The position numbers were made by a program, and so were the translations under genes. A stretch of DNA of 64,000 bases from Halichondria panicea (taxonomy: Eukaryota > Porifera > Demospongiae > Suberitida > Halichondriidae): NCBI RefSeq assembly GCF_963675165.1, contig NC_087385.1, forward strand, positions 532,001 through 596,000. Direction: 5' to 3'. Under the pieces are notes generated by a model, which worked only from the letters and a program-made list of their open reading frames with translations, searched no databases and was not told the origin of the DNA. Position 1 is the stretch's first letter; every line of letters begins with the position of its first letter. Positions 37,954-51,212 of this stretch are shown here, piece after piece.

Positions 37954-38412
37954 GATAGACTACATACAGAACCTTCACAGAATATCACTTACCGTCTCAA
38001 TTCCGACGACATTCACTTTATCACACTCATTATTGGTCTCTCCAGTCCACCTCACTGTGCCATGAATGGGGACTTGATCCTTGTTGTGAGTTACCACCCT
38101 GTCTCTTTTGTGAAAGCGAGACCCACTGTTCTTATGTCCTTGAGAGCGAGTTGCTCTGCCATCTGGCGTATTCTGTGACTTGCCTTCACTGTATGCCTTC
38201 AGCCCCAATCGAGAGAGCACTTGGTTAGGTAGGGTGGCTTTTGTAGTTTGAGCTGTCGGTATTTTTGTTGGACGGAAGTTGAGCCTCTCCAGAGACACAA
38301 AAATCCCACAGTCCTCGTCACAAATGAAAAATTGAACATCTTGGACGCAGCCATTGGTGGACCCTGACCCTCGATACTTCTTATCCTAATGAAATAATAC
38401 ATTTCAACAAGT

Positions 38413-38588
38413 TGTAGTATAGCAGGACATTTTTGTGAGGTGCACAAAATTTCGTCTTTTTTGAGGTAGGGCAGCTAACGCGCGAAAACTAAAACTGAGA
38501 TAAACTCCCACGCACTGGTATTTCACTTGCAAAGCTTCTGCTGAGGTATCTGGAGCCAAATAACGAAAATTTCCCGCTATACGTAATC
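38413..38588. mobile_element. Degenerate CCGTATAGCGGG-family MITE in G7 intron 1
   Basis: Right end aaatttcccgctatacgta and internal aactcccacgcactggtatttcac match the 19020-19258 element. The left end is decayed. Confidence 0.6.
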
Positions 38589-39189
38589 ATGCAGAGTATT
38601 AAATTAAACATACCATGATTTCTATTCCAAACTTAATCCCCGTCTCTCCAGGTAGAGTTCCAATCCACCTCACCACAGCTTGACAACCGGTGTTAGCGAT
38701 GGCTTCTTTAGTTGGTAATGCAATGTACACAGTGTCACCTAGTCTCAATTTGGAGGCACATTCCAGATTATCATAAACGAACGAGTTGTATCGTGCTCCT
38801 AACGCTGATATTCCACTGAGTAGCTGGAACTCGTAGTTAGTGAGTGGGGCAATGTCTTCTTCAGAGCAGTACAAGGTGATGTCTTCATTGTGCACACCAT
38901 AGTTGTGAGCTGGTTTCCCATCAGCCCCGGATGGTGTGTCTTTAGGTGAGAGGGCAACAAGAAGAGATCCTCTCAGGACAGGTACATCTTTTTTCTTTCT
39001 GAATGTAAGTAGGGATCCACTCTTCTCCCCTTGGGCATCTTTCAATAGGAGCCAGAGAGAACTGGTGCTAGCCATTACAAAAACTAATTTGATAACAAGA
39101 CACGCCTACATTTAATTAATGGTATGGTAATGATCATCGATCTTCATAGTGCATGCAAAAAATGCAAAATACACAACAAAAAACTCTAG

Positions 39190-42100
39190 TTACTGAGATG
39201 GTAGCATATTGAGTTTTTCAAGTACTTTGGTCATTGATAGTCTATTGTCTGGTTGGCTCTCGACGCAAGCTGCTATGATATCGTACACTTGTTTCCACTC
39301 ACTCTTGATACGTAATAGTATTGCTCTTCTGTTCTCAGGGGAAGGCATCTCCTTGGCAATGGCCTCAGCTAGGAGGTAGCCGTAACTGTACACATCAATC
39401 TTTGTAGTTTGTTTCGGAAGGGGATCGTCCAGATTAGATGGTGGGAAGGTTTCGGGGGCAGCATACACAATGGCACCAGGAGCTGCTGTCTTGCAGCTCT
39501 TAGCCAGATTGGCTGATCCAAAGTCGGATAGTTTTGCCTTCCAAACTCCTGGGTGTATTTGCTGGAGGAGGACGTTGGGAGCACTCACATCACGGTGGAT
39601 GATGGGCTCTTGATGCTCGTGGAGGTAGTGGAGGGCATAAGCCACCTCTCGAAATATCGATAATAAAGCATCCTTTTGGAAATTGACAATTTTCCTCTTG
39701 TAAGCGGATCGGACGTCAGTATCCAAGAGCTCCAGGACAAGCAGAGGTGAGTCAGTACCTCTCTCCACACCAGCGTCCACTACAGCAGCAATCAGTCGCA
39801 CCAGGTTTGGGTGTTGAACATGAGCCATGATTCGAATCTCTCTCTTGAGCTGATCGATCGTGTTTTCGTGGAGTATTTCTTTGTGTGCACACTTTACTGC
39901 TACTTGCTGACCACGGAACAACCCTCGACACACTGATCCCCAAGCACCATGTCCTAGGTTGTCTTGTAACACAACTTCTTGTCTTCGTACATTCCACGAG
40001 TCTTGGTCTAGTCTCGGAATTTGGAGCTTAGAAAACTTTGACTGACTTGTTTTGCTTTCTGCCACCTCTAGCCTTCGTTGCAAGTTCTGAGCCTGCTGTT
40101 GAAAGTATTGCTTTTGCCTTTCCAGCTGGTGCTTTTCGTTATCTGATTGTTGCTTTTCCCTTTTTTGTTGTTGTATTTGCTCTTCTTTCTCGGCCATTTG
40201 TTGAGAGGTGGTACGTTCTCGCTCATTGTATCGTTGTAACAACTGTTGCTTTTCAGCTTCCAATAGTTGGATATATTGAGACTGCTCGGCCTGATTGGTT
40301 TCGATTCTCCGTTGAAGACGTCTGTTTTCTTCTTGAATAGCACTGTTTTCCTGTTTAAGCTCCTCAATGACATCATCTTTGCTCTCCTTCAGCTTGGGCA
40401 CTGTTGGGACAACACCTACATGTAAAAAAAGAATGTATAATTATACTCAGCATAAGTTGAACACTTACCTTCACTAACAATGGAGTAAGGCTCTCTGACT
40501 GGACTCAGATAATCCTCCTCATCATCAAATTCATCACTGCTTCCATACATGGTGACATCAGGCTGAACATAGACACACATGTAGATGTCTTGAGTGAACC
40601 GTCGGACCAACTCTGGTAGCTCTCTTGGTGGTGTGTTGATCAACCTGTCCTGGTCTCCCTCATACACCCACTCATTCAGCTCACGAGTGCAGTCAGTCAC
40701 ACGTGGAATGTTGTATGTGTCAACTGTACACAAATAATCATTGTACTTCCAGTGGAAGATAATGACATGATCATACTTACAGACTCTGTTGGCCATACTG
40801 TCAAAGAAGAGCCATGTGTTTGTGTTGAGGTCTCTAGTGAAGCAGACGTAGTGACTGGTCTCAATGCAGATCACAGAGAGGAGGTCCAACTTGTAGATAT
40901 CATTATTACTGTTCAATGCAGGCTCTGGCTTGTGCTGTTTTCTCTCATCCTTCTTGTGGGCCAGTGGGCAGCAAGTGGTACAGTAATACACACAGCCACT
41001 GACATCATGCTCATTCACACACTCGGAACACTTGTATTGGGACAGCTCTCCACAGATCATACAAGGAGGGGTTTTGCCTGGAGAGAAGTCAGGGTTTCAT
41101 CTAGGATTAAAAGTTTGAGGGGGAAGGTTTACGCACACCGCAAAATGTTTGGCCACTCCCACATTTGTTGACCACACCCCTATTACATGCTAGTGCATCA
41201 CAGTAGATCTAGTTACATATTGCACATCATATACAGTACTAATGTGATGATGTCATTATTATACAAACATTTTGGGGGGGAAGACGAGCACCTTAGGGGG
41301 GAAGGTTCACCCCAGCCCCCCCCCCCACTAGATGAAACCCTGGAAGTATGTAGCACAGTAATCGTACGCACACATGATACAATAATTACCTGAGTCTGTG
41401 ATCTCTGCAATGTTCAGTTTCAAATCAGGCACACTTTTTTGGTAAGTTTTGAACTCCCTTCCAAATCGTGGCACTTGAACGAGAAATTTCGATGGGATCT
41501 GCACGAAGGAAATACAATGAAAGGAATACAATCATGTATACAGGCCCAAATGGTTCACCTTGGTAAATGAGATATTTTGCTCCTTGAACATCATGGTAAT
41601 GAGCATCCCTACAGTGGGTAGTCTGAGGTTAGGATCTGGCTCCACAAACAGTTGGACAAAGAACTCTTGCTCCACACCAAACGGACGTCTGTAGATATGT
41701 ATCATAATAATTATTACAGTACACACAATATTAGACATACCTGATGGAGATGAATGGCCTTGCGTGTAGTACGTGCTTAAACAGCATGTTCAGAAACTCC
41801 TCTGGATCTAAGTATACAACGTCAACATTTAGTATGTGACCATCTTTACCCATAATAATTACCTTTCTCCTTCTCAATCTTCCCCAGCTCACCCAGCTTG
41901 TTTCTCATCTTCATCACTGATTCAAACCTCACCACACCATTCCTATAGTCAAGCAGCACACACACAATCAACAATAATCCCTGTACTGTACTGTATATGT
42001 ATAATTATACTTTGTGGGGTAGACAGATAATGAGGAAAGGGGGGAGACAGTAGATACATGTGTGTATAACTATAATTACAAAAGAGCTAAGACATGTACA

Positions 42101-44479
42101 GTTGTATACACAGCTCACTTTCTGAGTGGGTTGACGATTCCCTTCCAGAGCATGTTACTGATGGCCTGTCTGTTGATGTCAGTAGTGCTGTGACTATCTT
42201 CCAGGAACATGTCATCAAAGATATCGCTGAGGGCAAATAATCCAAAGAGAGTGGAGTCCAGGTAGCAGGAGTTCTGGTGACCCTGGATACCCTTCTGATC
42301 ACCCACGTAGTGGAGTGGGTCTGGCACTGTTGTTTGATCAGCGTTTTCTTCGAATGGCACTTGTAGAGCTGTAGTGGAGGCAATAAATAAAGTGATGACA
42401 TTAACAATTAACACACGGTTTCCGGCTTGTGCTGAGAATCCATGAGCAGGTGCTGAGTCAGCAAATCTCTGGTCAGATAGGAGACGAGCCACTGGATAGA
42501 AGGTTGCTTTGCCATAGCCACATTGGAAGTAACGGACGCCATTCAACTCTCCATTTCCACAACGATCAGCATACTCCTCCTGTACATAGTAACTTGTTAA
42601 CAATTCTTGCTGTAATTAAAACTCACCAGCTCAATCCCTGCCAGTAGCTCCTGTTCACCAGGGAGGATCCCAATCCACCTCACAAGCCCATACCAGGGGT
42701 TTTGAGAGCCACCGAACTGAACAGCAGAGCCCATGGAGACGTCCACAGGAGCAGCAGGACGTGGTAATGGTGGTAGCTGTCTCGGCTCCCTCTGGATTGG
42801 AGGAGTATTACCAGAAAATTGTGAGGGGGCAGATCCACGCTGGTCAGGATGAAGTGCTGTGACAGGGCAGAAGAATCCTCGGCCGTACTTGCAAGAGAAA
42901 CACCTCATCCCCTTCCAGCTACCATCAGTACAGCCCTCCATATCCTCCTCCTATATTGTGAGATAATACACATACAAAGTATATATAGTGGCAACTTACC
43001 AACTCCACTCCAACAATCAGTCCATCGACTTGAGGGAAGTTTCCCATCCAGCGAATCTCACCGTATCGAGGTGGGTCAGAAAACTCAACTCGAGAGCCCA
43101 TAACAAACTGATGAGAATCCTGAGATTCAGAAGCAATGGCCATCACAGTAGGCTGCTTGTTGCCACCCCCAGGCATGTTGTCATAGATAAGTGGAGGATA
43201 ATTCTCACGGTGACAGTTGTCGGGTGGATTGACACAAGAGCCATAAGGGTTTACAACTCTAGCAGCTTCTATTTTGCGCTTTTCATCTCTTTGTCTGTTA
43301 AATTCCTTGAGCCTTTCTTCTTGTCCTTGTTCATTCATTTCCCAAGTTTTAACAGTGGCCTTCCTGAGCATAGCATCCTCTCCAGACTGTATGTTGCCAG
43401 GTTGAGAATTAATAATTATGTAAAAACTTAAAAACAGCTTAATATGCTCACCATGCACTATTTATTTGCCAAATGATAGCAATTGATGAGACTATGTAAA
43501 AAATCTTCACAGTATCACTTACCGTTTCAATTCCGATGACATTCACCTTACCACCTTTAGTATTGGACTCTCCAGTCCACCTCACTGTACCATGAATGGG
43601 GACTTGATCCTTGTTGTGAGTTACCACTCTGTCTCCTCTGTAAAAGCGAGACCCACTGTTCTTATGTCGGCCTTGAGAGCGAGTACTTGCTGCTGGTCCT
43701 GCATGAGAGGTATTTGCTCTACCACCTGGCATATTCTGTGATTTGTCTTCACTGTCTGCCTTCAGCCTCAATCGAGAGAGCACTTGGTTAGGTAGGGTGG
43801 CTTTTGTGAGTTGAGCAGTCGGTGTTCTTGCTGGATGGAAGTTGGGTGTGGGAGCCAGCCTCTCCAGGGATACAAACATCCCACAGTTCTCGGCACACAT
43901 GAAAAGTTGACGATCTTGGAAGATGCCATTGGTGGACCCTGACCCTCGATACTTCTCCTCCTAAAAAAAATTTTACATATTTCAACGAGATAAACATACA
44001 CAGTTAAGAAACGTACCATGATTTCTATTCCAAAATTTGTCCCAATCTCTCCAGCTAGAATTCCAATCCACCTCACCACAGCTTGACAACCGGTGTTAGC
44101 GATGGCTTCTTTAGTTGGTAATGCAACATACACAGTGTCACCCAGTCTCAATTTTGAGGCACATTCATGATTGTCACTAATGAACGCATCGTATCGTGCT
44201 CCTAACGTTGATATTCCACAGAGCAACTTACTCGTAGTTAGTGAGTGGGGCAATGTCATATTCAGAGCAGTACAAGGTGATGTCTTCATTGTACACACTG
44301 TAGTTGTGAGCTGGTTTCCCATCAGCCCCAGATGTGGCGTCTTTAGGTGGGAGGGCAACAAGAAGAGATCCTCTTAGGACAGCTACATCTCTCTTCTTCC
44401 TGAATGCAAGTAGGGATCCACTCTTCTCTCCCTGGACATCCTGAAGCAGGAGAGCTCCTCGGCCAACAGTTCCAGCCAT
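39190..44479 (-). pseudogene. G8: CYLD/kinase fusion with N-terminal frameshift and CAP-Gly deletion
   Basis: Exons 44017-44479, 43523-43960, about 43000-43410, 42627-42950, 42417-42579, 42119-42368, 41863-41942, 41741-41807, 41559-41688, 41390-41498, 40781-41077, 40469-40723 and 39190-40415. The first exon (start MAGTVGR, beta-type) is 2 bp short at about 44230 compared with G4 (acttgaactcg became acttactcg), so translation stops after LTNYE. The third exon has lost its 5' half and its normal acceptor, removing the second half of CAP-Gly 2. Downstream, the USP (GIQGHQNSC), beta B-box, His box, acidic linker and type I kinase are intact. A shorter protein from an internal start is therefore conceivable, but I see no evidence for one. 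Confidence 0.75.
41090..41342. mobile_element. hAT-like MITE, G8 copy of the 10833 element
   Basis: Same termini, same intron, longer C run near the right end. Confidence 0.7.
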
Positions 44480-44656
44480 TAATTTAACCAGAGATAAAGT
44501 AAGGAAATTATTACTCTATCTCTGATTTAAGTGAGTAGATCTACGTGATAATTATAATGGAATGGTAATGATCATCGATCTTCATATCTATATAATATAT
44601 AGTGCATGAAAAAATGCAAAAAATACTCTGATACAAAATGCACAACAAATCAATAG

Positions 44657-47600
44657 TTACTGAGATGGTAGCATATTGAGTTTTTCAAGTACTTGGGTCA
44701 TTGATAGTCTATTGTCTGGTTGGCTCTCGACGCAAGCTGCTATGATATCGTACACTTGGTCCCACTCACTCTTGATACGTAATAGTATTGCTCTTCTGTT
44801 CTCAGGAGAAGGCATCTCCTTGGCAATGGCCTCAGCTAGGAGGTAGCCGTAACTGTACACATCAATCTTTGTAGTTTGTTTCGGAAGGGGATCATCCAGA
44901 TTAGATGGTGGGAAGGTTTCGGGGGCAGCATACACAATGGCACCAGGAGCTGCTGTCTTGCAGCTTTTAGCCAGATTGGCTGATCCAAAGTCGGATAGTT
45001 TTGCCTTCCAAACTCCTGGGTGTATTTGCTGGAGGAGGACGTTGGGAGCACTCACATCACGGTGGATGATGGGCTCTTGATGCTCGTGGAGGTAGTGGAG
45101 GGCATAAGCCACCTCTCGAAATATCGATAACAAAGCATCCTTTTGGAAATTGACAATTTTCCTCTTGTAAGCGGATCGGACGTCAGTATCCAAGAGCTCC
45201 AGAACAAGCAGAGGTGAGTCAGTACCTCTCTCCACACCAGTGTCCACTACAGCAGCAATCAGTCGCACCAGGTTCGGGTGTTGAACATGAGCCATGATTC
45301 GAATCTCTCTTTTGAGCAGGTCAATCGTGTTTTTGTAAAGAATTTTTTCATGTGCAGACTTTACTGCTACTTGCTGACCACGGAACAACCCTCGACACAC
45401 TGATCCCCAAGCACCATGTCCTAGGTTGTCTTGTAATACAACTTCTTGTCTTCGTACATTCCACGAGTCTTGGTCTAGTCGCGGAATTTGGAGCTCAGAA
45501 AACTTTGACTGACTTGATTGGCTTTCTGCCACTTCTAGCCTTCGTTGCATGTCTTGAGCCTGTTGTTGGTAGCGCTGTGATTGAGCTTCAAGGTGTTGCT
45601 TCTGCCTTTCCAGCTGGCGCTTTTCATTATCTGAATTTTGCTTTTGTTGTTGCATTTGCTCTTCTTTCTCAGCCATTTCTTGAGAGGTGGTACGTTCTCG
45701 CTCATTGTATCGTTGTAACAACTGTTCCTTTTCAGCTTCCAATAGTTGGATATGTTGAGACTGCTCGGCCTGATTGGTTTCGATTCTCTGTTGAAGACTT
45801 CTGTTCTTAGCCTGAAGAGTAGTGATTTTTTGCTTGAGCTCCTCAACGATGTCATCTTTGCTCTCCATAAGTTTGGACACTGTTGGAACAACACCAATGT
45901 ATTGATTGTTATACTCAGCATAAATTGAACACTTACATTCAGTGATAATTGAGTAAGGCTCTCTGACTGAACGTGGTTGATGATCCTCTTCACCACCGTC
46001 TCCATACATGGCGACATCAGGCTGAACATAGACACACATGTAGATGTCTTGAGTGAACTGTCGGACCAACTCTGGTAGCTCTCTTGGTGGTGTGTTGATC
46101 AACCTGTCCTGGTCTCCCTCATACACCCACTCATTCAGCTCATGAGTGCAGTCAGTCACACATGGAATGTTGTAAGTGTTAGCTGCATGTACACAACAAT
46201 AAACATGTATTTACACAATCATACAACAAGTGAAGGCTGGCTAACATTGCCTGTCTGCCATACTGTCAAAGAAGATCCACTTCTTCCCAATGTCATCCCT
46301 TGGGTCTCTAGTGAAGCAGACGTAGTGACTGGTCTCAATGCAGATCACAGAGAGAAGGTCCAACTGTGCCAGCTCGGGATCATCCGCTGGAGTAGCAGCA
46401 ACGGCAACAGTTAGCCTATGATTAGCTCTGTCCTTGTGAGAGGGGTTGCTATGGAAGAGGTCAGAGCAGCGCTGACAGTAGTAGGTGAACTGCTGCTGAC
46501 TGAGAGGACCACAACTCTCACACTGGATAGTTGACTCCCCCCCACACGAATGGCAGGCCGGAGTTGGAGCTGTATTGAAAAAAGTTAAACGAGATACAAA
46601 GACATCCTGTTACCTTTTTTGTAGGCGTCAGTCAACTCTCTGATGTCCAGTTTCAGCTCTGGAACAATCTTCTTGTATATTTGGAACTCTCTTCCAAACC
46701 GAGGAACTTGAAGCAGAAGCTTTGAGGGAACCTGAAAACATATAATAGGTGATTAACTTTAAAAAAAAATAGAGTCACCTTTGTAAATGAGATGTGCTGC
46801 TCTAGGAAAATTTTTCTGAGAAGATCTCCCATAGTGGGTAGTCTGAGGTTTGAGTCATGCTCCACAAACAGTTGGACAAAGAACTCTTGCTCCACACCAA
46901 ACGGACGCCTGTATAAATTTAGACGTGCATCAGTGTACACACAATATTAGACATACCTGATGGAGATGAATGGCTTCGTGTGTAGCATGTGTTTGAAGAG
47001 CATGTTCAGAAACTCCTCAGGATCTGTAATAGGGGGTTTTTATGAACACACAGCAAATGATCCAGACTACAATTTCACCTTTCTCCTTCTCAGTGATTCC
47101 CTCCATCTTCCCGAGTTCTTCCAGAGCATTTCTCATCTTCATCACTGACTCAAACCTCACCACACCATTCCTGAAACAGAGTTGGATATACACACATGTC
47201 ACAAGAAATCATTATTACTTACTTTCTGAGAGGATTGACGATTCCCTTCCACAGTAGGTGGACAACACGTTTCCTGTTCTGATCGCTGGTGATATTTGAT
47301 TTGTCTGGGTCCAGGAAGATGGTGTCAAAGACATCACTGAGGGCAAACAGACCAAAGATAGTGGAGTCCAGGTAGCAGGAGTTCTGGTGACCCTGGATAC
47401 CACGGCTGTTTCCAATGTATCTCAACATTCGCTCAGTGGGGTCATTAATGAATTGGTCTGTTTGCTCCTCCATTGGGACCTGTATAGCTACAGAATACAC
47501 ATCACTTTGAGAATGGGTAAGGGAGACCATATACCAGATACATACACATGTCTACAGCGTATATAGTGTACGCAATTTACACTGACTCACGATTCCCTAC

Positions 47601-49630
47601 TGATAATGCAGCGTGTCCAGCTTGTAGTCCAAACCTTTCATCAGGACGGAGGCTATCCAGTGGGAAATACAGTCCATGACCAAAGGTACAGGTGAAATAC
47701 TTCTCTTCTGTGGATTTGAAGGTTCCATCATTACATCCGTCCATGTAGTCCTCCTGTGAGCAAACATATTTAATAATTATAGCACAATGTATAATTATTG
47801 ACTCACTAGTTCAATCCCTGCCACCTGACCATCCACTCCAGCTAGTCTCCCGATCCACCTGATCACTCCAGGGTGTGGGGGGCCATTCGGGTTCACAGAG
47901 GCCACTTAAACAGTTGAACCCAATGTCAGGTTGTAGGGGTTGGAGCTTCTTACTGACAGATAGTAATCGTTTAACTGAGATTGTTGATTCGGTTGGTCGT
48001 TTTGTCGACTCTGTGCATGCTGCTCTACTGCTTCAATGTTAACATAGTCCGCATCCCCAGTGTTTTGTGGTGCCACATGATTATGATTCGTTACTTGTTT
48101 CATATTAGGTTGTACATTTGCAGTTTTCTTTCTGTTCTCCTTTCTTTTAGCCTCTTCAGCATCCTTTAAAGCTTTCTTCTGCTTTGCCATAAACTGTCCC
48201 TTACTCAAGCCTTCCTCACGTGCAACAGCTGCTGGGTCTGAAAGGTCAACATCTCGAGTGTTGGCCAACTCTTCTCTAAACACAAAGTGCTCAGGGACCA
48301 CTAAACGATGACCAGATTTAGCCTTAAACAAGCGATTTATTGCTGTCAGTGCTTTAGGGAAGAAATTAGTGACAGCAATTGAGTCCTGTGTGAAAAGAAT
48401 CGTATTGCTATTTAGATGGAGTGCGAAGCGCAAGAGTGAAAATTGCACGCAGTAAGACTATGGAAAATCTCATTCTCAGTCAGGGGAATTCCCGTCTTGC
48501 ATACGTAGAGCTGTTACAAACGGTCAACTAGCTAGCCTAGGATAAATTGAAATACTCGATGCTCTACGCAAATCTAAGACCGGAATTCCCCTGACTGAGA
48601 ATGAGATTTTCCGTAGTCTTACATGTACCATGTACACAACCGGTACAATCATTGAATCAAAATTAACTACAATACATCTATATAGCTACCCTGAATCCGG
48701 CACTGACAGAGTACTTACTGTTTCAATCCCTATGTGGTTGGTGTCCAGTGTTCTAGTCTGTAAATCCCTGCCAATCCAGCGAATAGTTCCACCCATGGGT
48801 TCTTTCTTCTTGTTGTAGACCACTACACGATCGTTGATCTTGAACATAAGTGTAGGGGGCTTATCGATAGGTGACCCGTGGGTAGAAGAGTTGACCTCTG
48901 CTTGAGTAGAGCTCTTTAGCTGCTGGCGTATGGCATCATGGGGCACTTGGTGAGGTGGTTCAGCTGCTAGCTTATCCAGAGACACAAAGATACCACAATC
49001 TTGATTACACTCGAAATACCTGTATCCCCCAAAGAAACCATCACTGCTGCCATTTCCAAGGTAACGAGAATCCTGTAGATAAGTATACATGTGAGCTTTC
49101 ATATCATATCATAACTTCGTACTCACTGTAATCTCCACTCCAAAGTTCCTCCCTGGTAATGACCCCACGGGTCCAACATGTCTCACTATACCAGCAGACC
49201 AGGTGGGTGCACTTGCATTATCACCAGGGAGCCTCACATAGACCTGGTCACCTCTCTTCAGCCTGCCCCCCCATTCCAGCTTATTGTCCTCAGAGAACAC
49301 TGCAAATCGATCATATGGATTCTCAATAGCTCCCAAAACCTGTAGATCTCTGCCATTCAGTGGAGATAAATAGTCATCGTCCTCACCACCATACAGTGTG
49401 ACTCTGGGGTCTTTTGTAGAGCGAAAGTTGTGAGGTGGTCTTCCATCATTGTGTGCTGACCACTCTTGATCTCGTGAGGGAATCCTAGCAAGCAGTTCAC
49501 CTCGTAACACTTGAACCGTTTTCGGACCACCTGCGAAAGGAGCTGATAGGATAGCCATTATCTTCCCTGGAGCCTTCTCTCCATACACATCCTTCATTAG
49601 AATGTACTGGTAGTCACACATTTTGGCCAT
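44657..49630 (-). pseudogene. G9: CYLD/kinase fusion with nonsense codon in CAP-Gly 3 and an exonised intron
   Basis: Exons 49127-49630, 48719-49072, 47807-48385, 47591-47753, 47223-47487, 47079-47170, 46957-47023, 46779-46908, 46614-46731, 46246-46569, 45937-46182 and 44657-45894. N-terminus (MAKMCDY) and USP are alpha-type and the kinase is type I, as in G5. In CAP-Gly 3 the Gln codon of GSTVQV is TAA (47906-47908), which would cut the protein before the USP. The 42-bp intron between USP and kinase (45895-45936) has lost both its acceptor AG and the last G before the donor, yet has no stop and is a multiple of three, so USP and coiled-coil/kinase form one uninterrupted 500-codon frame. USP and kinase motifs look functional, so the stop may be recent. 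Confidence 0.8.
48452..48622. mobile_element. MITE in G9 intron 2
   Basis: Arms of about 60 bp, starting gtaagactatggaaaatctc and ending gagattttccgtagtcttac, are near-complementary. The total is 171 bp. It lies between the exons encoding CAP-Gly 2. Confidence 0.75.
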
Positions 49631-49639
49631 AGAGTCAGT

Positions 49640-50575
49640 CTTAACCACTGTACTAGCTATACTGTAGATCTAACTGATCAGCAGGTTTCTACTTAGACTA
49701 CATTACATCATCTGTAATTGATCTGATTGGCTAAAAACAGTAGATTACATGGAAGCATAATCTACAAGAAGGTACTTATTCTACAGGAAATGGGCGCATA
49801 TTCTACAGGAAGTGGACACATATTCTACAGGAAATGGACGCATATTCTACAGGAAGTGACAAATAATTTGCAGGAAGTTCTCAAAAGTTGAAATGAAATT
49901 TTTAGTGAAAGTGACAAGAAGATGACAAAAACATTATAAAAACACAGAATGCAATAGTTTGTTCAGTCAATATCCATTCTTTCCATGTCCACTGTTGCTT
50001 TGTATTGCTTTTTCCAGTTGGGCATGGGCAAGGGGGGCCAGGAAGCATCAAAAACACTTTAGCAGTCGCTTGACACTTTCTATAGAGTTTTTTAAGGTTC
50101 CATGCCGGTCCAGTCTGCTCTATACCCCCTCCACTCCACCACAGAGCTTCATTCTTCTTCTTGTAGTGTTGCAGTCAGTTCTAGCATAGTTCTAGGTTCT
50201 TTTTACTTGTCTGTTCTTTCCAGTATCTTCAAGAAGCATTTCACAAGCTTTACTAAGTTTTTTCATTGTTTTGAAGCCGTCTTCTTATCTTTTTCTGTCA
50301 ACTGGTGTCTCTCACAGCTCTCCAGCTAGTCCAGCTCGCACAAATTCAATTTCTGTTGCTACGCACTAAACCTGGCTTTTTATAACCACGCCTCGCGCAT
50401 GCGCAATGAAGTCCAAGTTAGATAGACCACACCCACTCGTAGAATATGCGTCTTAGTAACCACCTTGGTTACGGTTAGATTCCCTCGGCTTTGCGCCTCG
50501 GGCTAACCGCAACCGCGGAGGTTACATAGACGCATATTCTACTCTTAGGTGTAGTCTATCCTATACTTAGACTAC
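49640..50575. repeat. Repeat-rich insertion with tandem 26-bp units, bounded by a 12-bp direct repeat
   Basis: About 49779-49880 holds several units of roughly 26 bp containing cgcatattctacaggaa. An inverted partner of the motif (agaatatgcg) lies at about 50442. The string tacttagactac occurs at 49690-49701 and 50564-50575, as a target duplication would. No coding sequence of known type; the plus-strand frames here look random. Confidence 0.5.
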
Positions 50576-50652
50576 GTGTATTAACCAGAGCCCCACCCAT
50601 ATTTGTGACTGCAAAACAATGGAATGGATATTCATGAATTCCTAGTTAGCTC

Positions 50653-51046
50653 TCAATATAGTTTCAGTTTGACTGGTTTGCCCAGTTGGTCCAGTCTTGG
50701 TAGACCGTGTTTGAGGTCGTACTGGTGGACCAGGAACGAGTAGATCACATCAGCCACCAGGAAGATCTGCAGTGGAGGGGAGAGAGAGGGAAGATAAACA
50801 AAATGCTAATCACGAAATTATATGCCACTGGAATAACTTTTCAATAAAACAATAATTATACGCTAACCATGCACAGGGTTCATAATGTACTCCTGTTACT
50901 GACCTGAGCTAGTGAGTAGGTGAGAGTCATGGCAAAGAAGAAGTTAGCGTTAGCACTGCCTGCATGGATCCAGAGGTACCAGAGGACAGGACAGAGGAGA
51001 GAGGAGGCCAGGAACATGACCACCACCACCAGAGTGTAGCGCAGGT
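50653..51046 (-). pseudogene. PIGU fragment, last two exons only
   Basis: Contains the exon with [15 protein letters not shown] (50904-51046) and the final exon ending KLKLY plus stop (50653 to about 50768). Both are close to the 30803 copy. Nothing further upstream is kept; a G-run follows and then the truncated G1-like exon. Confidence 0.75.
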
Positions 51047-51212
51047 CTGAACACAGGGGGGGGGGGGTATAATTCTGAGCTGAGATTATTGTTTAGTATG
51101 CATGCGCAGTGGGAATACTACTGGTACTGCAAATACATAATACACTTACTTTACACACTTACATAAACAGTATAGAGATACAGATATAGTACAACCCTCT
51201 CAATCAAGTTAC

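Larger units (their letters stand above)
33229..39075 (-). pseudogene. G7: broken CYLD/kinase fusion, Cys-box exon lost, stop in kinase
   Basis: Recognisable exons: 38614-39075, 37993-38385, 36754-37689, 36393-36698, a remnant starting 36343, then 35764-35855, 35642-35708, 35464-35593, 35297-35405, 34942-35238, 34444-34686 and 33229-34391. The N-terminus is beta-type (MASTSSLW). Where the end of the fourth CAP-Gly and the whole USP Cys-box exon should be, there is a pogo-like element, so the nucleophile is absent and the frame ends soon after entering it. The kinase exon also has TGA at 33871-33873 where paralogues have CGA (Arg, in REIRIMAHV). Without these lesions it would have resembled G8. 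A product of three complete CAP-Gly domains plus part of a fourth is the most that could be made. Confidence 0.85.

Noticed and set aside
49779-49880. Tandem units as a CRISPR array
   Set aside because: The units are contiguous without unique spacers, and the genome is eukaryotic.
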